A stretch of DNA of 64,000 nt from Saccharina japonica (GCA_008828725.1 MEHQ01002657.1:825478-889477), one strand, 5' to 3'. Shown: positions 28,750-40,323, counted from the first letter of the stretch. The notes: a model not told the origin generated them from the letters alone. Translations and numbers: made by a program.

Positions 28750-28916
28750 GAGAGAGGTACCCGGTAACTCGGAGGAGATACAAGAGGTACCCGGTACCTC
28801 CGAAAAGGTACACAGGGGTACCCGGTACCTCCGAAAAGGTACACAGGGGTACCCGGTACCTCCGAAAAAGTACACATGGGTACCCGGTACCTCCGAAAAG
28901 GTACACAGGGGTACCT
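28750..28916. repeat. 31-bp minisatellite (GGTACCTCCGAAAAGGTACA)
   Basis: About four to five head-to-tail copies of a 31-bp unit contain the palindromes GGTACC and GTACCCGGTAC. The outer copies are diverged. No gene function is apparent. Confidence 0.8.
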
Positions 28917-30195
28917 CTGAGTACGTTAGTTACCCTGCTAAACACAACCTTGGGAGATCAGATCTGGTGTTTTTGTTTTTTGTTGTCGCTGCTCTTCGTA
29001 TGAAGCGAGTATTCGTAGTTCGTAGTAGCACTCCTCTCCGCGTCTCGTACCAAACCTCGATGCCTCAGCCGTGCCCCTACCTACAGTAACTGTTGTTGTT
29101 GTGTGCTTTTATATTTGGACTATCAAGTCCATGACGATGATGATTTGGAATTTGATTGATTTGGCTACCGGTCTGGTCTGGTTTGGTATTCGCCGCCGTC
29201 GAGGATAAACAAGCGCGAAGCGTGGGCTGGCTCTGGTGGCCAATGTGCCTCCGCTCTCGCTTTCGTGCCCCCCCCCCACCCACCATTCAGATGGGTCTAA
29301 ATTTATTTTTTTGTTTTGCTGTTTTTTGTTGCCTCTCCGGCGTGTGTGTGTGTCCATGGGGGATTTGTGTCGGAGAAAGGCACCGCACCCGCGCCCGAAA
29401 TTATCTAGCAGGTGCATGCCGTGCGCGGGGGGGGGTTGGGAGGGGGGAGGGGGTTCTTTCGTTGTGGGCGCGGCGCACCTTTTGGGAGGTAGCAGAGCAG
29501 TTGATTGACTTTTATGTACGGGGGGTTGGGTGGGATTATGGCGTTTTCATTGGTGTGTAATGTTTGTCAACACGTCAGCAAGCACGCGCAACATCAATCA
29601 CTCTTTTTTTTCTTTTCTTTTTTCCGTCTCAACGGTCGGCGTCTGCGGTGCGCTCTCGTGATAATGGAGCGCCGGTGGCAATGCTACTTTCTGCTGCTGT
29701 TGCTGTAGACTACCACCGTATTGTGCGTGGCGATTGAAACATAGAGGCACTTGACGCTTCCACGCGGGTAGAAGCTGCCTCAAAATTACAGCGGACGACG
29801 TATAAAACATGTGTTTGTGTAACAAGTTTATAAAAATGCCTCGAAACTGCTTCTGATACATTCTACGAGTATACGATAGTCCACACAAGCGTGTTATAAG
29901 GCTTACAGCAGTAGTTTGGGTAGTATTATAGGCGATTGGTTAACCTTTTACCAGTACGAGCTCAACGGAGTAATGCCTTAACCAATGGCGTCGTCGGCAG
30001 GACGAATAACAACGGACCATAATAATCTGTTTGAAAAATGTTGACCATAATAATCTGATTGAAAAGTGTTGACGCTGGTGGTATGGTCGACTAGCGGCCG
30101 TAAAGAAACGGAGGGATACGTAGTGGGCGTGGCAGCAACGTTTGAGAAAGATCAAACAGATAATGTACGATATATTTCGGTTTTTTAGCAAGCTG

Positions 30196-30556
30196 CATTT
30201 TTTTTTTTTTTTTTTTTTTTTTTTCCATCCCATTCAATCTTCGCCCTTCCTTTCTCTCTCCTCCCTAGTCGTAACTCAGATCCGGGGTCACAAAGTAGGC
30301 TCCTCTCCCTCCTCCCCCACTACGGTTCTTGCCTTGCATTTTTATCGCGAGAAGACTTCAGCCTTTCCTTCCCTCGTCGACTCGTATCGAATTGTGCCTA
30401 CCCACGCTACTATTAATTGGCGCTCTCAGCAGTTGATTCCGTTTTTCATTTATTTTTGCAAATAAACTCAAAAGTCCGACCCACGTGAGATTCGAACTCC
30501 AGACATCAACGTTCAGAAGCGTTCGAGGTTACCTCTAGACCATCGGGGCGACCGAC
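30196..30556 (-). mobile_element. tRNA-derived SINE (A-tailed family), near full length
   Basis: On the minus strand the 5' end is tRNA-like: an A-box region (GATGGTCTAGAGGTAACCTC) is followed by a B-box (GGAGTTCGAATCTC) at normal tRNA spacing. A unique body then follows with GTAGTGGGGGAGGAGGGAGA and GATCTGAGTTACGAC, ending in a 25-bp A-tail (the T-run at 30199-30223). The same body occurs at 37853-38198 (plus), 10349-10480 (minus, truncated) and 45120-45372 (plus, truncated). It is not a functional tRNA: there is no acceptor-stem pairing. Confidence 0.85.
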
Positions 30557-31825
30557 TCTACGTGCTCATTACGTACATCTGAATGTTTGTTCCGATTACT
30601 TCACACCTTGGACAGATCATGATCTATCTATCTACAGTAGACCACCTACTTCCTCACGCACCGCCACTACTGTGAAAGCTTGTGCAAGGATATGCATATC
30701 ATAGTACAGATCCAACCAACGAAACACGCGCTACGGATGTATGTATCATACGGACGTGTAAATGATGCGGAATATAAGGGCGGGTCCCGTCCGGGCGGCA
30801 TGATGAGCTAAAAATCATGCAAGATCGGGAAATAATTGATCTATCTTATCCGTGCCTTGAAAAATCCAGATCATGGCGACGAAGTGGGCATCGATGATCT
30901 GCACGAGGTGTGGATGCTTTTTGCAACCCCTTCTGCTACCTTTAGGACTGCACTCCTGATTGGTGTGGGGACAAACGCTTGGAATTAAGACTCATATATT
31001 AGGTTTTTGTACAGAAACGCAGTGCATTGTTTTACGGAGGGGCATAGTAGATACCTGGTACTCGTAGGACCTACCAGTATGACCTACGAATACGGTACAC
31101 ACACACACTAAAAAACTATACCAGGTACCTGGTATACATTTACCTCTTTTTACTCGCCATATTTGGTCGTATTTCCCCCCCCCAGTGATCGTGGTAAAAG
31201 GGTTTAAAGACATCAAGTACAAAGTACATTTCAACCATTTAGGCTACACAACCCTCCGATGGAGAGTCCGGCCGTATAGAGCGAACCCCACCGAAAAACA
31301 AAACTGCTTCTCCAGAAAGAAAACGGCTTCTGGACGGAGAGACCGCCCTTACCAAGAATACAGTACAGCAGTACACGAAAGCCTACTGGTATCTACTGTA
31401 TGTAACCTATGGTACAAGCAAGCCTACGAGGTGTCTGCAGTAAGAATAGAAATATTGTTGTAGTCTATGCTTCGAAGTATAGATTTGAGGTATTATATGA
31501 ACCCTTGCAGTTTCAACGCTCTCCCTCCCCTCCCGCGGTTGCACGAAAAAATGCGAGTTACTCCACTCCCCGTGTTATAGTAAGCACAGATAGATCCAGT
31601 GCACACCAGGGACACCACAAAAACACGTGCCGGAGAACATCATGAAGTTTTTCACGAAGTATTTACACTCTGGTATATATGTGTGTACGAAGTATTTATA
31701 TAAAACGAATCGTTCGAAGCGAAAATACATGGTTTGGCCTACAGAGTTGCACCGACATCATTTGACACCATGCGCCCAACTGTTAGGGCGTGGACAAGTA
31801 TTTAATTAAGTGCCTGGCGATCCCC

Positions 31826-32107
31826 CCCCCCCATTGCTGTCTCTGGAAGTGGCCACACCAGAAATTAAATTAATTCATTGGAGGCTGTCGTCCATATGCA
31901 AGTCCGCCTCACAGGCGATTCTTAGCAGGATGCAGCTCACCTTCCATGTGACTCGCCCAATACCTCACGGCGCTTCGCGCTTGGTGCAAGCAATGTCTGC
32001 CTGGTTGGTGAAAACCCAACGTGCTCCGTCCCGGCATTGTAGGGATGCGAGGGTCTATGGTCATATGACTACGGCCGTGCACGACATGAGTACACCCCCC
32101 CCCCCCT
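31826..32107 (+). repeat. Poly-C SINE-like element directly upstream of LINE
   Basis: This 5'-truncated copy starts at CATTGCTGTCTCTGGAAGTG and ends GACATGAGTACAC followed by C-runs. The C-rich sequence passes straight into the reverse transcriptase fragment in the same orientation. Confidence 0.9.
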
Positions 32108-32168
32108 TCCTCCTCCTCCTTCTCCCCCCCCCCGCCGCCTCCCCCCCCCCTCCTCGTAGCTGCGGGAG

Positions 32169-33518
32169 ATGTTTGCTGATGATTTCGTCTGCATATCAGA
32201 AACACCCGAAGGACTGCAGAAACAAATAGAGAAGGCAATGGAGTACACCAGGAAGTGGAGAGTGACGGCGAACGTAAAAAAGTGCGCAGTAGTTGTATGT
32301 AACGAAGATAAGGAGAGTCCGGTAACTTGTAAGTCGAAGTGGGGAGAAGATGAATTACCGATCGTAGACCAGTATACGTACCTTGGCGTAGAAATCTCAA
32401 AAGATTGCTCTTGGGATGCACACATAAATAAAATAATAGGCAAGGGTAAGGCACACGTAGGCAAGATGGAAGCAGTCCTAACAGACTCGCACCTTGACAC
32501 TAGAATTAAGAGATGTATACTGATGAATGTGATTGTACCAAAGCTAGAATATGCAGGAGAAGTATGGGAAGGGAACGCGAAGCTCGTAAAACAGCTGGAA
32601 ACAGTACAGATGACAGCAGCTAAAAAAGTACTAGGATGCTCAAGTACGACGAGTAATACAGTATTGAGAGCAGAACTGGGAATGTACCCACTTAAGACAA
32701 ATAGAGACGTGCGTAAGTTGAAATGGCAATATAAAGTAAAGAACATGCCAAATAAGAGGTTGCCAGCCATAGCTGATAAAGCTGTATGGGAGAAAGTAAC
32801 CAAAGGGCGAGCTGGAATAAGGTGGGATAGCGTAGTCGAGAAAGTATGGAAGGAAATAGGAAACCAAAAAGAGACGCTGGCCATAGAGAAATTTAGCGGA
32901 TACAAGACAGAAGTGAAAGAAAGGATAGAAAGAAGGGAAAGGCTAGCGCTGAGAAAGAAGGTGGAAGGGGAAGAACACTTAGAGATGTACGGGGGGTTGA
33001 GAGAAGGAATAGGAATGAAAAGGTATCTGCACGGCCCAATGGACTTCGCGAAAAAGCTGAAACTGCGATTTCGTGTAGGGGACCTGGACCTGCCAGAAAG
33101 AAGAAGGAGGTATACCAGTAGCCGGGAGGAGGAGGAAGTAGAGGCACAGATGTGCCCATGTGGCAAAGCCATAGAGAGTAGAGTTCACATAGTGGGAGAA
33201 TGTGAAAGGTACAAGGAGGAAAGGGATGTGCTAGAGGAGGAGATGAGGAAAATAGACGAGTGTGACATGGAGCAGTTTGGTACACTAAATAGTAGCGAGA
33301 AAACGATCGCTATCTTAGGAGATAGATGGTGGCCACAGGCGGCGAAGCAGGAAGGGGATAAGATTAGCAAAAGGTTTCTCTGTAATATATGGAAACAACG
33401 TAATGAGCGCCCAAGTGTTGGAGGTGTCTCTATTAGGAGTAGGAACGGTGCTCCGTCTCGAAAGGGATGCGTGGTCAATGGTCAAATGACTAAGGCAAGC
33501 AACACATTAGTACATTAG
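32169..33518 (+). mobile_element. LINE reverse transcriptase, 5'-truncated, intact C-terminal ORF
   Basis: An open frame of 449 codons begins inside the polymerase palm at the FADD catalytic box (residues 2-5), so the endonuclease and early RT motifs are missing, as in a typical 5'-truncated LINE copy. It continues with the thumb motif YLGVEISKDCSW, the conserved KLEYAGEVW, and a C-terminal CPCG...H...C zinc-type motif (CPCGKAIESRVHIVGECERY), common in non-LTR elements. The frame has no internal stop or frameshift, implying a young insertion. Codon use is AT-richer than in the cellular genes. The 3' end after the stop reads AGTACATTAGTAC then C7, so this LINE seems to end in a C-tail and not poly-A. 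It is flanked on both sides by copies of the poly-C element. Confidence 0.9.
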
Positions 33519-33530
33519 TACCCCCCCGCC

Positions 33531-33620
33531 CGCCATGATCCGTGCCGGCATTGTAGGGATACGAGGGTCTATGGTCATACGACTACGGCCATGCATGAAA
33601 ATGAAGTACACCCCCCCACC
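33531..33620 (+). repeat. Poly-C SINE-like element, 3' 85 bp
   Basis: Immediately after the LINE C-tail comes the 3' end of the poly-C element (GGCATTGTAGGGATACGAGG to GAAGTACAC then C7). A further fragment, GACATGAGTACCCC with longer C-runs, follows at about 33627-33670. Confidence 0.85.
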
Positions 33621-35047
33621 ACCGCCCTGCCCGACATGAGTACCCCCCCCCCCCCCACCCCCCCCCCCGGCCACATCAGCGACCAAAGAAAAAGTCGGCC
33701 TCCTATCTGCAGTAGTACCAGGTATAATACTTCGTATTCCTGGTAGACATTGAGTCTTTACGGCAAAATTACAGTACGCTTATAGCGCCCGTCCGGCCCA
33801 GCCCCAGCACAACATCGGAAAACCACTACAAGTACTATCAATACTACTACTAGCAGACGCAGTGGTTTTGTACAAACCGCACGATAAAACTAGGAGCCGA
33901 ATGCCAATTTATTTCTTCGGTAGGCCAGCGCCCACGGAACAAACGGAGGATGCGTCATCCTACCAGAATACCGAAACGCCACAGCAAATGCTGCTGCAAA
34001 AAGTGGTGTACCGGTATGATACTAAAATACCACATGTATACGTACGAATAGGTCTGGATTTCCTTCACCCTGCCTTGTACAAGGCGCAGTCGTGTGTCGC
34101 TGTTATTGACCGCACGGTAACAGCAGTATCACGGCAGCGCAGCACCACAAAACGTCCACAAAAACCACCCCCCCGCCCACCTACTCGTGGGTGAGAAACA
34201 AAAAAAAACACGAATTCGTCCCACAAACACCACACAACCACCCCCCCGCCCACCTATGAATAGGTGAGAAATACAAGAAAAAAAAAAACACGACTACGTT
34301 AGACAAGAGGAAAACGAAACGCGTATTGCCCAAGTCATGACAACAACAGTTTAAACTACTGCCTGGAACAGTAGGTAGTGGTGGATATCGTATGGATAGA
34401 ACCGATACATGGAAATATTAAAAAAAAAAATCGAAGCACATCGAAATATTAAAAAAAAAACGATGCACATCGAAATATTAAAAAATTCGATCCACATCGA
34501 AATATATAAAAAAAAAATCGATGCACATCGAAATATCAAATATCAAGCTTTCGGTATCCATCGCCTCTCAGGCATATCCCGATATACGTCTCCTAACGTT
34601 GATAATTCACATTTTTTTTGGACGTGTCGAATATCGAAATCGTATGCGAACGTCGACTGCATTCTCCGTTCCTCGGCATGCATCGACATCGAACCCTCAC
34701 TAGTGACAACTGGTACCCGACCACTTCGTACAAACCAAGATACCATCGCTGCGACGACGACAACAACGACGATCATATGATGCCACCACACTGCACCACA
34801 GGGATATAATTTATTCGGACAAAATATTTCTGACTGCCCGTGTCTTAACCGAGGGGGACTACCCAAACCACTTTGATGTCTCCTCAAAGTTTCTGGGTGA
34901 AGCATATATATAGAGCTCCTCGCCCCAGAAGCCCCAGAAAAAATATAAAAATAAAAAATCGGGGCACCCGTTTTCACAGCACGCAATACCTTAGCTCTCT
35001 CTCTCTCCCCCACTCTATGCGCCCGCCCACCCCCCGCCTAAAGCAGC
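33621..35047. other. Spacer with short tandem repeats
   Basis: No gene is seen. It contains C-runs at 33640-33670, a duplicated CACCCCCCCGCCCACCTA block near 34167 and 34240, and a tandem repeat of about 30 bp built on GCACATCGAAATATTAAAAA at 34405-34545. The left part of the uricase 3' UTR lies at the right edge. Confidence 0.45.
34405..34545. repeat. CACATCGAAATATTAAAAAA tandem repeat
   Basis: Five imperfect head-to-tail copies of a unit of about 30 bp are built on CACATCGAAATATTAAAAAA with A-runs of variable length. Confidence 0.8.
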
Positions 35048-36843
35048 CTACAGCCTAGACACGGGGCGCTTCATGGTAGCCTGGATGATCCCGTGGGGCT
35101 CGTCCACAGGGTAGAATATGTTCGGGAGGCCCGTGTGGTCCGCGTTTTTCAAGCCGTACTTGCTGAGGTCGAAGGGCAAGTTGTGCACGTTCGGCATGTA
35201 AAACGTCACCTCCGAGACCCCCGCCACGCCGGCCAAGACAGCAGAGCCCATCTGGTAGCACGTGTGCTGGACGGACGGACTCGCGATCCCTACGTCAGCC
35301 GGCCCCGCGAACTGCTCCACGAGGATCTTCACGATGCGGCTGCGGTCCTCCACGAACGATCGGGAGGCCTTTAGGTCGTACTCCCAGTCTCCGTCCATGC
35401 ACGTCCCCAAGAGTCTGACGCCGGGGAGGGGCGGGGGGGGGGGGGGTGTACTCATGTCGTGCACGGCCGTAGACGACATCATCGCGTGAATGTTGCGTGC
35501 AGCACGCAGCGCGCAAGCGGCGTGTTGCTTGTGTGCGTGTGTTTTCGACAAAAACTGCGTAAAACATACACGGCGGTAGCGGTAATTCACCCTTTTCCGC
35601 AGTTAAAAAACGATCCAACACTACGTAATTTCAACTGTTTTGTCTCCCAAAACGTGGGCCGTGAAGGTGCAAGCGTATCGCTCGACAACGCACCCAGGCT
35701 CACTAACCCTAAACCCTCACCCTTACCCTAAGGCCGGTCCTACCGCTGAATTTTTCGGCAGTTCTTGCCCTGGTTTTGCACCACCAGCGGAAAGGCGTGC
35801 CCGCACGGGGTACACACAGTACGTGACGAAAAATACTAAAAAAAAGGGGTACGAGGGTTCGACGGTACGCGCGGCTTTCGCGAATCCACCTTACGTAGAA
35901 GGGGTGGAGCCGTTGCATAGGCACGCTTAGGTAGTTTTTCGTTAGGTTTTGCTCGGTTTTTGTGAGGCATCTGCCTGCCTGCGTGCCTCCCAGGCAGCGC
36001 CTTCTCGCAGCTTCCGCGGACGAGAGGTGGGGCGGGAAGGGCTGCTTCAACCGGTATATAGGTTGAGACATAAAATCCGAGATTGAGACCATTCAAGCCC
36101 AGGTTGAGACATTCAGTTCTAAATCGAGATAGCCAATCCAAGATCGAGACATTCACTCTCAAGGTCTCAAGATGGGGGGGTTTAATCCAAGATGGAGACA
36201 TCAATCCAGCATCGAGACATTCAGTCCAGGATTGAGGCATTCAAGCCCAGATTGGGGCTTTCAATCCAAAATTGAGACATTAAAAAATATTCCAAAAATG
36301 CACCCAACAGGACCCCGCCGGCACCCATTCCGCGAAAACAAAATGCAGGGCGGACGATTGTCCACGCGGGTTTCGTTTTTGAAGGACTGACCTGTCGGTA
36401 GCTTCGGGCAAGGTAGTGTGCTTATCCTTGTGGAAGTTGGTGAAGGAAGACTGAGTGGTTTTGAAGAGGGTCAAGCCTTTCACTCCACCGAAAGTTCGGA
36501 CGGTCACCAGTCCGCGGGCGTCCCGCGTGCCTTCGCTGCGGCCATACATGAAGTGCGGCCCGCCTTTGACGAAAGCGTGGTCGTGCTCTCTCTCCTTTCC
36601 CGTGCTGTCGGGGGCGATGACGCGGTTCCAGGTGTCTTCTTTCACCGTGGCGCGGCAGCGGGTTACCAGCCGCGGGTACGTTGAGAGGAAGTGCCTGGCA
36701 AGTGGGGTAGTATATAGAGGCGACGTTTTCGTGTGTGTGTGGTGTTGTTAATACATTTAGTAGTCGGGGCAATTGCAGTTGTATTTGCAGTAGTTGCAGT
36801 AGTAGACGTCATAGTAGCAGTCATAGTAGTAGTAGTAATAGTA

Positions 36844-36901
<58 letters not shown>

Positions 36902-39900
36902 ATAGTATTCATAGTAGTAGTGGTAGTAGTAGCAGTAGTAGTAGTAGTAGTAGTAGTAGTAGCAGCAGCAGTAGTAGTAGCAGTAGTAGTAGTACTCATT
37001 TTCTAATATACAACCGCCACTACTATCACCTACCTGACGACAATGACGGAAAACGCTTCCGCGCAATCGAAAGACGTGCTCTTCGCCAGGACATAGATGG
37101 CGTTTTTCTGGGTGTCCGTGGGGATGATGGTGGAGTTGTCCTGGGCGGTGAACGCTGGGCCGGTCGGTCCATCGAGAAGCACCTCGACGCTGAACTGCAG
37201 GACTGAGTGCAGCTGGCCCTGACGCATCACCTTCCCTCGAAAAAAGCGAACACACCACCCAGAATGTTGGATTCGGCGTGAGAGTCGGGGAGGACGGTCA
37301 TCTTGAAGGATACCACTCTAAGCAGGTAATACATGTTTTACACATCTCGGACAGATCAGACAGATTATATAGATCATTCCTACAGTTCGTGATCCAGATA
37401 TTTCAGGGGAAGATTCGTAGATCCCTGGTATGGTATGTATATACGAAGTAGGATCTAGCTCAAGTTGCCGGGTGGGGCGCGTATAATCTGCATGATCTTA
37501 GCACAAGTTTCCTGCTGGGTTGGATCTGCAACTTTCCAGATCCTGTGCAACCTCTCACAACTGCAGGTAAGGAATTACTTGATCTACTGCTGTAGATCGT
37601 GGTCTGTGTGAGGTGTGAAATGTTACCGCTCTGTCCGGAAAAGTACGGACCATTTTCTAAAACAGTAGTGCAAACAACGTCAGCTGTGAAATCGACCGAT
37701 TGACTGGTTGATTCTCAACTTGGAAAGCTGTGTGGTATATACGTCGCGCGCGTTTCGTTTCGGTGCTGATATGAAACGTATGCCCAAACTACCCGTATCC
37801 TTACATTTCGGTACAGAGTAGTATGGGAAAGTATACTTGAGTAATTAAATAAGGCCAAAACCGCCCCGGTAGAGTAGTGGTCAGCTTCAAAGGCTATACT
37901 ATCATTGGTACCCGAGATCGAATCCCGCCGTGATGAGATATTTTGACTGAATTTGAAAAAATAAAAAGGAACCAGTTGCTGAGAGCGCCTTCGTGGCGTG
38001 GGTAGGCGGAATCCGACGCAAGTCGACGAGGGAAGAAAGTGCTGAAATCTTCTCGTGATAAAAGGAAGAACCGTAGTGGGGGAGGAGGGAGAAGAGCCTA
38101 CTTTGTGACCCCGGATCTGAGTTACGACCAGGAAGGAGAGAGAAAGGAAGGGCGAAGATAATAAATGGGATGGACAAAAAAAAAAAAAAAAAAAACTTAC
38201 GCGAGCATTTTGAAATCCAAAAGAAAATCCGCGTCTATGTTTTCTACGAAAGTACAGCAGTACATGCTTATACCAGGTACCTGTTTAGTCTAGACCCGGA
38301 GTCCGACATAATTGGGCTCGCTCTTCTCAGAATACTCTCGGCCCTTTGGCGAGAGGTGTCTAGACCCTGCTAGATCCGTTCTTATTTTTTCCAGAGGAAT
38401 AGTGGGAAGTTTTTACGGTGTTACTAATTTCGGACGAAAACGTCGGAAAGAGATTTCCAAGTATATATCGACGTTTCATCCGAAAAAAAAAAAGTTTTCG
38501 GATAAAGCGCTCGTTCCAAACTCACGCAGAGGAAATTAGAGTGTATCGAAAAAAAATCAAACTGCCGTCCTGGAGAAACGGCAAGCGGCGTTGGATGCTT
38601 CTCGCAAAATTGCTGGGTGGGACTTGAACACAAAAGCGGGCCCGACGTGCCCGCTTCCCGGGTCAAACACGCCTGCGAAGGTGCTGAAACCTATATTTCC
38701 ATTCTCCAGATAGATATTAAAACATTAAAACCAGATTGCCGTGCGGGATGGCCGGACCGTTTTAGTTTTAAAATGAAAATACCCAAACACTACCTACATT
38801 TCAGGATCCAGGACAGAGTTTACGTACAGTATGCTATCCCCTGGTACAAATGTTTTCAGTAATATAAAACTACCAGTCCCAGTACGATACTGTACCTCTC
38901 GTAACTCGTAACTGAAGCATTTTCAGCCGATCGTCCACGGTAAAAACCCAGGGCTGTTCACGAGTCGGATCACACCTCACGGGTCAGGTCGGTCGCGTCG
39001 GGTCTGGTCGGGCAAAAGGGTGACCCTACCCGACCCGTGAGAGTTTGCAAACCTCCTGACCCGACCCTTTACCCTATCCGACCCGACCCGCGAGATTTCA
39101 GGAACTTCCCGACCTACCCTAACCGATCCGCGGTTCAGGTCATGACCCGTAAAAAGTAAAAAGCCCTGGGGGAAAATCATCAGCAGACCCCGATATGCGT
39201 ACGTAGAGCAAGCAACCCCCGCGAAATCGTACTCGAAACATCAACAAGTACCAGGGATCATATTATACCCGTGGTACAGCAGTAGTACAGCATTTCCAGG
39301 TACGAGCCGTACCTGTGGCATTAATTAGGTGTTGCGCTGTTGCGCTGGCGCAACATTTGGCCAAAATAACGGTTTTGTGCAACAGTCGCCGCGAGGCTAC
39401 GAGTAGTTGCGCGCAGCGCAACACGCATTTTTGGGCGCGCAACATTTTCGCCGCAGGCGAAAAAAATTGTTGCGCGTTTTTTTTTCGCCGGAGTCGAGAA
39501 CAAATTTTGGGGGTCTTTTTTTCTTGATAATTACAGTATTAATAGTCGTGATTGGACATCTTTTTGGCTTTTTAGGCGTACATTCGCCCATAGATCGCAA
39601 TTTTTTTCGCTTTTTTCGCCTCCGGCGGCCGCGGCGGCGGCGGCGGCGGGGGGGGGTCGGGGCTTGCGCGCGCTGCGGCGCGCGCCTTCAGGCGTGTTGC
39701 GCTGCACGCAACACTCCTTGAGTCGCCTGTTGCGCTGCGCGCAACAGACCCCGAACCACTAATTAATGCCCTGTGGTACCGGTATGAATTATCTATGATA
39801 GCAGGACCTAACAGGAAAATCTACGAAAGAAAAATATAAAAAGGCACCAGCATCAGCGTACCAAATATATCCTGCGTGCTGAAACTATTCATACATTTCC

Positions 39901-40323
39901 TGTGTTCGTTCCTATGATATGGTGACTCATCCACTCGAGAGAGGGTCCGTCCCACGTGTCCCGTACTACTTTGTGTATAGGTCTAGCTACGAGTAGCGTC
40001 TACCAGTACCCGGTAGCCCATACCTGGTACAGCAGTAGTTTCATACTGCTGTAGTGTCGACCCTGCGTTACGAGTAGCTCTATGCATATGCACGAGAACA
40101 CGTGCAGCAACAGCTGCTATTATTAGACAACAGGAGATACTCGTAGATTCAGTGAGGTTCCGCCGTCATCTCAATCGGAAATCCAGGAGAAAGTCGTATT
40201 CTATACTTTTTCTGGAGAGGTATGCTATGTACGATCGGCCTACATAGCTCTACCGCAGCTGTGTATCACCTTGGTGACCCTGACCCTTCCCTTCCCGTGG
40301 TGGTTAGCTGCAAGCATGGCCAT
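35048..40323 (-). CDS. Urate oxidase (uricase), peroxisomal
   Basis: This enzyme oxidises urate to 5-hydroxyisourate in peroxisomal purine breakdown. Four exons (40323-40270, 37230-37034, 36694-36392, 35414-35048) with agreeing phases give 306 aa, the usual family length. The first exon encodes the start and HHGKGRVRVTK, where the fungal enzyme has RYGK; Lys11 aligns with catalytic Lys10. TD at 56-57 (PTDTQKN) matches the Thr57/Asp58 pair. FTNF (Phe159 site), EATDR (Arg176 site), SVQHTCYQMG (Gln228 site) and PNVHNLPFDLS (catalytic His) are all present. The C-terminus is SRL, a standard PTS1 peroxisome signal. Intron 1 is 3.0 kb and full of transposable elements; intron 2 holds a (GTA)n array. 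The tiny 54-bp first exon was identified by motif and phase. Met at 40317 is an alternative start. Confidence 0.93.
35434..35484 (-). repeat. Poly-C SINE-like element, 3' tail fragment
   Basis: A G-tract is followed by TGTACTCATGTCGTGCACGG, the inverse of the poly-C element 3' end. It lies in uricase intron 3 only about 20 bp from the last acceptor site (the G-rich run lies just upstream of the exon in the sense direction). Confidence 0.8.
35697..35732. repeat. Degenerate telomere-like CCCTAA stretch
   Basis: CTAACCCTAAACCCTCACCC followed by TTACCCTAAGG is an imperfect run of the telomeric CCCTAA motif inside uricase intron 3. It is too short and degenerate to be a telomere. Confidence 0.5.
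36060..36290. repeat. 20-bp minisatellite (ATTCAAGCCCAGATTGAGAC)
   Basis: About ten imperfect copies of a 20-bp unit lie in uricase intron 3, with variants on the theme attcaatccaagattgagac. Confidence 0.8.
36775..37000. repeat. (GTA)n microsatellite in uricase intron 2
   Basis: About 200 bp of nearly pure GTA/TAG trinucleotide, interrupted by GCA and ATT, fill most of this short intron. It begins only about 35 bp from the exon 2 donor in genomic terms. Confidence 0.9.
37853..38198 (+). mobile_element. tRNA-derived SINE (A-tailed family), full length
   Basis: The head is tRNA-like: CCCCGGTAGAGTAGTGGTCA gives the A-box, and GAGATCGAATCCCG gives the B-box about 40 bp later. The body carries GTAGTGGGGGAGGAGGGAGA and GATCTGAGTTACGACCAGG, and it ends in a 20-bp A-tail. 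It lies in the long uricase intron 1 on the opposite strand to the gene. It is the best copy for defining the family consensus. Confidence 0.88.
38957..39140. repeat. CGGGT/ACCCG-rich imperfect palindromic repeat, copy 1
   Basis: This is dense in CGGGTC and GACCCG pentamer motifs arranged as imperfect palindromes (ACGGGTCAGGTCGG opposite ACCCGACCCGTGAG). The same character appears at 59748-59905. It is non-coding and lies in uricase intron 1. Confidence 0.55.
39312..39776. mobile_element. 454-bp TIR element with 6-bp target duplication
   Basis: The ends GCATTAATTAG (39318) and CTAATTAATGC (to 39769) are inverted repeats, and CCTGTG directly abuts both ends as a likely 6-bp target-site duplication. 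The interior is very rich in TTGCGC/GCGCAACA motifs and has a GGCGGC run. It encodes no transposase. It lies in uricase intron 1. Confidence 0.65.

Larger units (their letters stand above)
27520..31825. other. Repeat-rich intergenic region with assembly gap
   Basis: No gene is supported in these 4.3 kb. The region holds a G-tract (27708-27740), a gap of 81 N (27981-28061) flanked on both sides by G-runs, a 31-bp minisatellite (about 28750-28915), GT/T-rich DNA at 29250-29480, and an A-tailed tRNA-SINE (30196-30556). A long minus-strand open frame spans the gap but is an artefact of N and G-runs. The 3' UTR of the eIF4B-like gene lies at the left edge. Confidence 0.5.

Noticed and set aside
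27600..28877. 425-codon minus-strand frame across the N gap
   Set aside because: It reads through unknown bases and G-runs, has no domain, and its left part is repeat (GGTACC minisatellite).
32100..32168. Start codon of a complete LINE ORF at 32169
   Set aside because: The ATG lies within the RT catalytic box (FADD), so it is an internal Met of a 5'-truncated element and not the true start.
37841..37930. Possible functional tRNA gene
   Set aside because: A and B boxes are present, but the acceptor stem does not pair and a SINE body with A-tail follows; it is the head of a SINE. The same holds for 30480-30556 and 41139-41215.
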